Assembly (NCBI RefSeq): GCF_026914265.1
Contig: NC_069124.1
Coordinates: 6,536,213-6,600,212, forward strand
Reading direction: 5' to 3'
Length of the DNA stretch: 64,000 bases
Source: Mya arenaria
Taxonomy: Eukaryota; Mollusca; Bivalvia; Myida; Myidae
The notes under the pieces are model-generated. The model worked only from the letters and a program-made list of their open reading frames with translations, searched no databases and was not told the DNA's origin. This document shows positions 50,926 to 61,600 of the stretch, in pieces. The position numbers and the translations under genes were made by a program. Each line of letters begins with the position of its first letter. Within the stretch, counting starts at the first letter, position 1.

Positions 50926-51114
50926 ACATATTTGCGAATACTGTGTCCGACAGTATTTGAAATGCTTTGAACATATTTTATCATTTTTGTCAATATTATC
51001 CTGTATTATTTTATACTAGTCCAGTTTTGTTTACAAAATACTTCAGAAAAGCACCAAATTCGGAACACGCTTTACTGAGGACTACAAAAAAATATTGAGA
51101 CCTAGACCCATGCT

Positions 51115-51335
51115 TAAAATCCTCTCGTAAGAAGGTAGCGAGTCCATACAAGAACATGAATGTATCATAACCTTAATTTAGCAAAATGTAACATGGATTA
51201 CAGTAACAAGACGGTAGTGTGGCCATTGAATCACAAGAAGGTGTCATGACCTAACAATAACAACTAGGAAACATGTCTTTCTATTCAAAGATGGTAACAT
51301 GACCTTTCAAATGCAAGAAGGTAGAATGGATGGTT
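51115..51335. repeat. Degenerate inverted copy of the 27-bp minisatellite
   Basis: Recurring AAGAAGGTAG/GTAACATGACC wording is the complement of the unit in intron 4 of gene F. Very diverged. Confidence 0.6.
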
Positions 51336-51618
51336 TTCCCAAGGCGAGTTTGTTGTACTCAAGACTAAACTTTATTTCCATGCTATTGCACTTGACCATG
51401 CTCATGAGCAGAATAATAAGCTCACCAAAGGAAACGGCGGAGCATTAGGATTCACTGTAAATACCATTTAAGTTGCTGCCCTGGATGGTGTCCGGTCCTA
51501 AAGAAGCCAATAGTTGTGCACGAATTAAGGATCTTTTACCAATTTGATGAAGCATGCACAAAGTTAAGGTCTAGATATTCACCACCATGAACGACAAAGT
51601 TTTGCCTGTTTTCTTGCA

Positions 51619-51888
51619 TTGAACAATACCATTGAAGACACGGGTTGCCCATTTAATAACTACTCGAGGGATCTTCTAGTCTTAGATGATAGAACTACTG
51701 TAGATGCAAGTGTTATTGCAAATGTGAAAAACATGAGACATGCGGGCAAATACCAGTTCACAGCGTTTGTAGCTGAGCGCATAGAAACGAAAGATTTACC
51801 ACTAAAAGGTACCGTTCAATACAATTCGTATTGCACCACTCACTGCCTCTGGCAGTGTCGCACATATTATTGCTGGTTCCAGTGTTAG
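51619..51888 (+). pseudogene. Unrecognised ORF fragment
   Basis: An 89-residue ORF (LLVLDDRTTVDASVIANVKN, then FVAERIETKDLPLKGT) with protein-like composition in its middle part. I cannot assign it; the style suggests a fragment of a repetitive or domesticated gene. No supporting splice signals were identified. Confidence 0.3.
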
Positions 51889-52269
51889 CTTAGCTTATAC
51901 TTCTTTCTTTTAGCTTGATTTCGACGAAAGTTGATAGCTGATTGAATCACCCTCGGGTCCCTTTCCTGGGTAGAGGCCAGTACCGGTGTCCATTTTGAGA
52001 GGCCGTGAGAAAGTACCTAATATTTAGATCGAACCCACACGTGTTTCCAGTGTTACATCACCCACTTCTGCAGGCAATAATGCACCATCCACTGCTGATG
52101 CTACGGGCGATGATGCACATGTACAAATGGGGGTTGTGTTTTGTGCATATTTTTACGCATCCACAGGAAGGCCTCGACTGTTCAGCAGGTCTGCTTTGTA
52201 AATCATCAAGGATTGGCATCAATGACTTAATAGTCGAAACAATTAAACTGCTCAACCCTCAACATTATA

Positions 52270-52345
52270 AGGTGCAACTTGCGATGGCTTTATAAAGGTT
52301 GCTTAGTGCCGGCAAAAGGGGTAACGCAATGTGAAGGTAACTTTT
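52270..52345 (+). pseudogene. MIEAP-C relic G
   Basis: The reading frame gives RWLYKGCLVPAKGVTQCEG, which matches LWLYKGGLVLARGVAQGEG at the very end of gene D; the DNA is also similar (TTTATAAAGGTTGCTTAGTG here). The upstream CW-DPP part of the domain is not found and there is no stop at the family position, so this is a decayed fragment of a seventh array member. Confidence 0.65.
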
Positions 52346-52399
52346 ATAGCGTAACGCTTCTGTGCATGTATTGTATGAAAGGTGTGATAGTTAATTATT

Positions 52400-55090
52400 T
52401 ATGGCATAATAACAAACTAACATCCTTTCCAAAAATATTATGGATACGAAAAAGATACTGTGAGTATTAAGTTAAATATTTATTTTAAACGTAACAAAAT
52501 TTACTCGGATTGAAGCAATAAATAAATAACAATAACTAATAGTTATAAGAACTCATTTAATGCTGTTGAATTGTGTATAGATAAGATAACATGCAAAAAA
52601 TCAAGATAATTAGTGAAAAATACAATCATAGAACATGTGTTATCTCAAATTATTTCAATGCATTGAACAACCTACTGCCAAGTACATGTTGTCATTTTGT
52701 CGAACAAGTTTTAAAATACATCCTTGTTAATGTGGTTTGATAGTAATGCTTACATGTTGAAAATATCTACAAATGACAACGATATGTGAAATCAACAATT
52801 TGTTCTAATTATAAAACAAGAAATCTATGTGATATTTCACAATTTTTTTAAATGTGTAACTGATCGATATTTTGATTGAAATGTCACACCCATGGATCAA
52901 ATGGGTCCTTATAGTTCTCTGTACAAACAGTTACATTTGCTGTTGTATTTTCTGTAGAAAAAAAACCTACGCTCATTTTGCATTTACAGGTCGGCGTTAC
53001 GACGCCATTGTTTATATGATTGTTTCACTATAATTGGGAAATTACAACTTCATTTGACCCATGTTGAATGACGTTTCAAATATACGTCATTCTTTTTCAC
53101 TTACATAAAAAGCCGATAATATGTTGGCATCCTTAACTATACTGGAAATACGTATATATGGGTGGGATATGACCAATAATTCCTAAATATTGTGGTGACT
53201 TCATTAATGTGTTTATCGTAGCACTTAGAAATAAAAATATGTACACGAGTTTATTTTCAGCTGCTTTTTATTTGGCGTATACAGCATTTTTAAGAAGAAA
53301 GTATTTTAAAAAAATCCACCGATACCTTGTTATTAAACTCACATCTAAATGTTCGAGCAACACAGAGTTTCAGACGTTTTGAAACGAACTAATTTAATAG
53401 GTCATAAAACCTAAGTGAAGATAAATATGTCGGTGCAGTATGTTTAGAAGCCTTTGACCTTATAGGTCACGAAATATTAATGCAAACGTTAAAAAGGTAT
53501 CATTTTTTTTTCTAAAATAACACACAAGAATTGTTTTCGTCATATATTTTAAAGAAGAAGAAATGTTAAAATAAAAAAATAAGCATTCGAGAATCTCACA
53601 CACTGTTGACATATTCTGCAGCTCTACAGGGTTCGATATTTTGCCATATATATTTCTTTTATAAACAAAATACGCTTCTAACTCATTATAAGTTAATTTG
53701 TGTGTTGAAGAATCTACTCTTCAAGTGGACTGGACAAATATAAAGTAGAAAAACAATATAGATAGATATATCGAATAAAAAACAAATGGTGTAAAATATA
53801 TTGTTTAAACAATAATAGGGCAACAAATCCAAATAAGAATACACACACGGCTATTAGAACAAAATATAATATAAAACATGCACACAGAGTTATGTCGATC
53901 ATTATTTACAAATGAAGAGAAATGCTTGGCTTTTTATTGACAATATGCCTACATGAAATGTGCTTAATGGAATGCACACACTTAACATGTTTGCAAGAAC
54001 AGGATCTTTATAGTATTATTTACTTATTGCTGTGTAACATGCTGTCATTTTGACCTAAAATCATTTTTATCCGAGACCATAGCGGTCAATCTGAACTGCA
54101 TATTTCACAGCTCATAAGCACACAATTGTTTTATTACATGATGACGTATAATCAAGGTGCAACTGACTTATTGGATCATTTTATTTCGAGTGTTAACATT
54201 TCACCATTCGCCATAGCATCTGATATTTTGTTATTATAATTATTATCTATTATAATGAACGGTATTGCCTGAAATGGTGGTCTTTGATTTGACAAGGAGT
54301 CAACTATGAAGTGGAATTTCTCGCATTATTTTGAGGTCAATTTGATAATCCGTTTCTGGTCTATAAATAGACAGGTCAATATGGCATTGTTTATCTACGG
54401 ACATTACTTATCCTTATATCATGGACGGTTTATTTATAAGATCGTGTAATAAAATAGGTTATTTCTTTTAAAACGGATTTGATTCTATTTCACTCAAGAT
54501 ATAACAAATGTAATCTATGAATCTACCGTATACTGATTTTTGCTGTACAAAACGGGGACATGCAAGTAAAAACATATACACAAAGAATATGAAGAATATA
54601 GAAAATATCACAAACGTTAGTTTTTTAAAAGCCTTAAACAACTCGTGTAATGCTAATATGGTTGCTATTCTAACTTCGAGTACAATAATACACATACATT
54701 ATGGTATATAAGTATGACCATGATATTACACGTCCGTATTATATGTGTCAAATAATCAGAAATACAATGTAAAATCAAATTCAACAAAAAAATACAATCT
54801 GTAAGCCTTACCTTATTAACCTTAAATATTGTTTCATATTTTCAAAGGCGAATACATCGAATATCATTCAAAAACAAATTATATGTACTGACAAATGGAA
54901 ATCTTTTAAACATTGAGTAAGATTTTACAATGTTACAACACTCATGTTAATGCATAATGTTAGAAATTTTAGTTTTATATAGTTACGATCGACATATTTA
55001 GTATTTGATATTTGTTGGAAACTAACTTGTTGTTTATTTTCAATATAACAAGTGTCTGTCAGTAAAATGATGTTTATTCCATCTTACATT
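52400..55090. other. Gene-free AT-rich stretch
   Basis: Both strands were read: only short chance ORFs, no exon-like segment, RNA gene or repeat array. It separates the plus-strand MIEAP array from the minus-strand receptor gene; the two converge here, 3' end to 3' end. Confidence 0.5.
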
Positions 55091-55092
55091 TA

Positions 55093-55440
55093 AGCTGCAC
55101 TCTCAGAGATCGAACGTTTTGACAACTTTATTATTTTTTGTCTAGGAACGAGCCAATTTATGCGCAAATGCATGTAAACCAATCATATAAGACTGATGTC
55201 AAAAGATTCGATTGCAGATTTTATATTTAAGTTAAAAAATGATGTATTTTTTGCATTTTTCTTAAACCGTTACATACGGTTTTAGCCATAAAACATTAAA
55301 TTTGGAACGGAAATATGTTATCTGATTTTTGTCAGCAGTCTTTTATCACTGGTTTGCAGATATTTACGCAAAAAAATGGCTCATTCGAAGACAACAAGTA
55401 AAAAGTGGTAGAAACGGTAGATCTGTGAGAGTGCAGCCTT
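55093..55440. mobile_element. Foldback MITE, copy 4 of 4
   Basis: AGCTGCACTCTCAGAGATCG to its complement near 55438, about 200 bp beyond the stop of the receptor gene. Confidence 0.85.
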
Positions 55441-55642
55441 TAAGTCATTAATGTCATTAATTTGTAGATATGTCTTCTCTTTTGTCAGGCATTTTGCTTT
55501 GTAAAAGGTTTATGTTTAAATTGAAGGCCAAATAGTTAATATGTTACTAAACAGGTTGTGCTCTTAATCAGTTACATGACCGGAAGCAAAATCTTAATGA
55601 TTTTTAATACTGTGTAAGCGAGTAATCTTTTCTTATGAATGG

Positions 55643-58600
55643 TTATTTTTTATTGTTTATAAAACTGTTTAAAAAGTCAGACCCCATCACAAGGCTGTCT
55701 CCCCGCAACGACATATACGTGTTAGCTTTTGGCTGGTCGAAGTTTTCTGACGGAGGCATCAAGTTACCGCTTGCCGGCTGGTGAGGGTTAGGCGAAAGAG
55801 GGAGCTCCATTGGTGGCCGAGTGTGAAGTACATTCACAGGTGGAGTGTAAAAAATGGGATGGTCGTAGTTTTCTGAAGGTGGTCTCAAATTACCACTGAC
55901 CGGCTGCTGAGGGTTTGGCGAAAGAGGAAGCTCTATTGGTGGCCGATCGTATATCCTGGGTGGAGTGTTGGTTGTTAAACCTTCATAGTCGTTGGACTGG
56001 AATCCATTTATGGTAATTCAATGTATGAATGAAACTTTAAACCCGTCAAATTCGAAAAAGAGTGAAAAAATAAAGGTATTTCATGGTTTAAAGATGAAAA
56101 TTTTACTTTGAATTATCATAAATTCAGCCAACGTGGTTAAAACGAAGAAAACATATACCGCTGGTGTGTGATGTTTAGTGCTGTCAGAAAAACTAATTTG
56201 ATCGTGTCCAATATCCTGATTGGAAGTAGAAAAAGATGCAATATCGAACGCAGGATTCGCGTGCCCGCTGTCTGTAGCTTTCTGGGTGTGACGTCTAAAA
56301 CATAGTCACTATTTTGGCTGAAATTCTTCTTTTAGATTTGAGAAATGTCTATATACATATTTCTTTTTCAACTATTACAACCGCAGACATAAAACATAAA
56401 TTTAGATATGAGTAAATATATTTGGTTAAAACGACAGAAACGCTTAAAAAACGCTGAACTTCTTAAAGTACTATACAAACCTCCTGTACAAACAACATGC
56501 GACAACGCCCAATGCTGCAAAAACGGTCAACCCGGCAAGGCTTCCAACCACGGCGCCAACCAAAACTCCAACGGAGCTGTCAGTCACGGGCGGTTGCGAC
56601 GTCAAGGGCGGTTGCGACGTCAAAGGTGGTTGCGACGTCAAGGGCGGTTGTGACGTCAAGGGCGGTTGCGACGTCAAGGGCGGTAACGTTGTTTCTTTGG
56701 TTTCTGAAGGCTTGGTAAATACTGAAATAAGGTTTACATTTCAGTTTATTATTATTTGATTTTTTATAAAGATTCCTCAAGTCAATACCTACTTTGATAA
56801 AATTTACCTTTTACATTTTTCTTTATTCAGGATTCTTGGGATAAGAGTGAGGTTTGTGCACGTAAACTGGTTTAACCCCACAGTAAATTTATATTTTACT
56901 GACCGTTCCAAGGCAGTATCTAGCAATCCTTGATAAACATACCTAAGGTTTTATATAGTATATATGCACTGTGCTGTTTGTGGAGTGTTGTGCTGTTGTT
57001 TTCGTGTTCTATGTCTTTGGCGTTAAACGGGGTTTATGTTTAAACTTTTGGCTACTGACCTTGTTTCAGTAGTTTTTCACATAAGTATTAAAACAAATTT
57101 TGGGAGCTGTCATAACACATAATCTATCTACTAACAGTTGATGACAATGTTGACAACGATGATGATGTGTCAAAATGTTGATAAAAAACTGTTTTACCAA
57201 TTTAAGAAATTTCTAAATAACCATAGTTAAATTACATATCAAATATGAAGATCAAATTAATCAAGTGAAACTATATTTGCTAAGCTAGGTAAAGAATTTG
57301 CATACACAACCAATGAAGCTTTGTTAAATTTGACGTTTAAGGGGTGAATAATAAGAATACTATTGATCTGATCTTTTTTCTATTTATAGTTTTGTATAGA
57401 GAACGGTTAAAGCGGGAATATCGTTTATAGTGCTTTTCGTTATCGTGCACGGCACAGTGTATAGAAGAAAATAAGGGGCACGATTTGTTCCTCGAGGTTT
57501 TACTTGTAACAGAACACGTTATTGTCACCTGTTCCGCCTAGCGGTTAATATTATGTTTTTATCTATATTTATGCCTTGAAATACATATATCAGTAGTGGG
57601 AATAACGAACAAACATTTTGTACGATGCAGACAAGTATATGGAGATGAATGAACATTAAATATATGTTTTAATAAATTTAGCAAGTTTAGTTTCGAGTCG
57701 AATTTGGAAAGCTCGTTCAGTGCGGGTACGGCCATACCGATCCAGGGTTAGACGTTAGACTATGGCAGCCGATCCGAAAGAGCAAAGCGAATACTGATGT
57801 GGCCGACCAAGCATAAAGGCACAGAAGTCACATATTCAATATTGTATCTGTTGCCAATACTAAGCCTTTACTAGTTTTTTTCTTGTTGTTTTATAATGGT
57901 GTTATAAACAGTTTTGATAATGAATAATCGCTCTCCCTGCGATCACAACGTGAGTAAATAAATTGGGCACTGCATAAAAAAACCCCATCTAATGCGTAGG
58001 TAATCCATGTAATGATAACAGTATGAGCAGCTATTGAATGACGGTATATTATTGTATAAATGGTCTTATATTTGTTTTCTACAGTTCAACCTACTTCCTG
58101 AACAGGTGTCAATGGACTCCTCTTGTTCGTCCTCACAGGCACAGGTATAGCCCTCGGGTCGCGGGAGACAGAGATATCTACAGGGACCAAGTCCATCATT
58201 TGGCGTACATTGTGATGACACTACAGCAAATAGAATATGCAGTATATGCTGGAATGAAATGGATTACGGTTCCCACGGCAGTGCTCAATACAGTTTTGAT
58301 ATACCAAGGATATGTATGTAGAAGAAATATAATAACCTGGTATTGATAGTTAGATAGTTGATATAGTAGTGCGAAGTACTCTATGTGTTGCTTCCCTTAT
58401 TCACAAATAATCATATGAGACATACATCATATGAGGTTGGAAACCCAATGGTATTGCCAGATTATAGTCTATTGTAATGCCAACTATGCATTTTTCGACA
58501 TAATATAAGATTGAGAAAGAAAACAACAATTTGATTCATCAAATTAAAGTTTACCTGTGTATGCTGCGTCGTGCAACGCAAGAGAGTCAAGACGACCTAG

Positions 58601-61600
58601 CTCGGCGTTTCGCGCCAACTCCTCCCGGTCACCCGTGTTCAAAATGTCGATCCGTGTTATATGACTAAACATATTACTTTGTATTGAATTTAACAACTAT
58701 TCGCATTTTAATACTTATGTGGTTGAAGTTAACACGATACTATAACAACAAATGTTAGGTTTTCTCTATTTGAAAGATTACGGAAAGAAAATGTTAAATA
58801 AAGATAGAAAATGACTCTTAGTCAGACTAGCAAACATTCTAAGTAAAATTATTTCAATACCATCCCTTCGAATTACCGTAGCAACCTCAAATAACTTTTT
58901 TACGTGTACTTATTATTTAACAGTGTAACATAATAATTATATCATTCTCAAATGCAGCATTCGGGAAATATTTACACTCTATTCCAGGCTGTGTAGTAGA
59001 GGCTATTTTCAAGGAGTTTTATGTCCATAAGTTGTGCCCCTGCGTCCGAAAAAAAAGCAGAGCAAATTCCGTTGTAGTTGCACTTCGAGATCGTATCCGT
59101 CTTGCCGTCAGCTATATACAGGAATTTACCTTAAAAAGATGGACGACTTAATGTTTACCTGAATATAATGTTAGTAGACTAAGTGTACTAATAGATGACT
59201 ATTGTTTTAAACATGCGAAATGTGTTTAGTTCTTAACCTTAATGTGAAAACGGCTATACTATTTCAAAATATTTTTTTGTAATTCAGTGTCGAAATTTGC
59301 ACCACGTGCGGTAGATTGTGTACAATCAATTTGCACCATTTGTTTTAATTCTTAAATGAGCAAAAGTATTTATACCGTACCTGTAGTATCGATGGTGAGG
59401 CCATTTGCCCAGCCCATGTTGGAATTAATTACTCGCCTTTGTGAACCGTCCATGTTGGCGGCGAGTACCTCTGAACTTGTACCATCTGCGAACCCGTGAT
59501 CCGTCCAGAACATTATTCTGAATAGTTAGAAAAAACAAAGGAATTGTGTTGATGCATTTTAGTCCGTTGATGTTTGTGCTAGGTAAATTGCTTATGTTGC
59601 TTTAGTAATTAAACTAATATATAAGTAATATTTTATAAGAGATGGACGCACCATTGTCGCTGGAAGTTTGTTCCTGTTGCTTAATAAAATAAGAAATTGG
59701 AATTATATCTACAATCACATTTTATAGGTGGTATAAAACATAAAACTGTTTTAGAAAGGCTATTATTAGAACTATTCAGTCTCCTCTCGAGCACACCCTT
59801 TAGATGGATCAAGAGCGATAGCCCGTGGTGAGTGGCCATATGAAACAAGCTTCGTATGCACTCCTGTCGGGGATACGACTCCCACGCCGACAAAACCATC
59901 ACCAACAAATGGAACTGCCGTAAAGTAGACGTTCCCACTAGTGTAGTCAACAGCCAGCCGATCCGCAAATGAACCAAACACTCCTGTAAAAATACAAAAC
60001 AATTAAGAGCTGTTGTAGGACAGTGCGCTCGACTATACGCCGCATGCAATCTCATAGAAATCCTTCATAAACTCTTCCTAAGAAATCAAAAATCATCATC
60101 AATTTTATAAGCTCGAATACGTGATTTCGTAGAATTATAATACTTGACTTTAAATGACTTTAAAGATAAATGTTTTAGTGCCTCAAACATTCACTTGGGG
60201 CATTCTGCTCAGATTGTTTCAGAAACTTGTTATGAATACGGAAATGTATAGGTGTTCATTCCGAGTTTACAACAAAGCGATTTTGTTTTTCTATTTAGAT
60301 CTGTATTATGATTGAAACAAGACGCCAATGCGGCAACGCCGCATTAAAGCCGGATTTTTTATTTGATGATGCACTTTTGCAAACCTAATATTTGAGCTAG
60401 TATTTTTAACCCAAAAGACCCATATTTATACTTAATGGTGCCAGAGTGGTAGTCTGTAGTTTCACTGTGGTGCTGACAGGTCAATGGTGTGTGTGCCAGT
60501 GTGAATGCATGTGTGCGCGTGTGTTTGTATGTAAAGTAACCAAATGTCATGAAAATTGAAAAAAATATTGAAAAAACTGTAATTTTTGCTAATTTTTTAT
60601 TATACTTTAGTGTGACTAAGATATCCTGGAGAAACAAAAAATGTAAAAGTTTCATAAAAATTTGAGAATCTTTTTATGACATTGGGAAAATATTTCCTAA
60701 GATTTGATCTGAGGTGACCCATATTCACAAATGTTTAAGACAACAAGTAGACAAATATTCTGAGCAAGTTTAATAAAGATTTGACAAAAAATAATTATTT
60801 TTTATGGCCGTGGAATTCTTTCTCCGAAGGCAGTAACTCTGTTATTAGCTGAAATAGAATTGCGGTTCATGTACACTGCACTCCCTCTCATTATGATCTA
60901 TCACTGTATTAAGTTTTATGAAATTCCATCCAATAGTTTTTAAGTTATGCTCCGGACAAGAAAAAAGTAACAAAGGGCAGTAACTCTGTAATAAGCTGAA
61001 AAAGAGTTATGGTTCTTGTGCACTTCACTTCCACTCATTGTGCTTTACCATTGTATGAAGTTTTAATAAATTTCATCCAATAGTTTGCAAGTTAATGTCT
61101 TGAAAAAAAAATGACAGCAAAAAACAACAAATAAAGGGCAATTACTCAGTAATTAGTTTAGGTAGAGTTATGGTTCTTGAACACTGCACTTCCTCTCACT
61201 GTGCTTTACCATTGTATGAAGTTCCAATGAATTCCATCCAGTACTTTTCAAGTTATACTCCAGACAAAAAAGTATTAAGGGGTAATAACTCAGTAATAAG
61301 CAAGAATGGAGTTATGGTTATTGTACACTGCACTTTCATTGTGCTCTGCCATTGTATGAAGTTTGATTACCATTGGATAAAAACTCTTGATTTTATTACA
61401 TAAAATGAAAACTTTAACGCAAAATTGTTAACGCCCGCCCGCACTCCCGCCCGCCCGGTTTTCGACATTATATAACCCGTAATTTTTCGATGAAAAATCC
61501 GGCTAAAAATCATATCGCTTATTGTTTGAAATACAATCCTATTAAATTATACTTCGTATAATAGTACACTGACCAACGTTCACTAATATGCCGTATTCTG

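Noticed and set aside
57740-57800. Possible 5S rRNA-derived sequence (TACGGCCATACC)
   Set aside because: Only about 12 bases match the start of 5S rRNA; the rest does not follow.
58038-58346. Plus-strand 102-residue ORF
   Set aside because: It is the antisense shadow of the second EGF exon of the minus-strand receptor gene (58095-58220).
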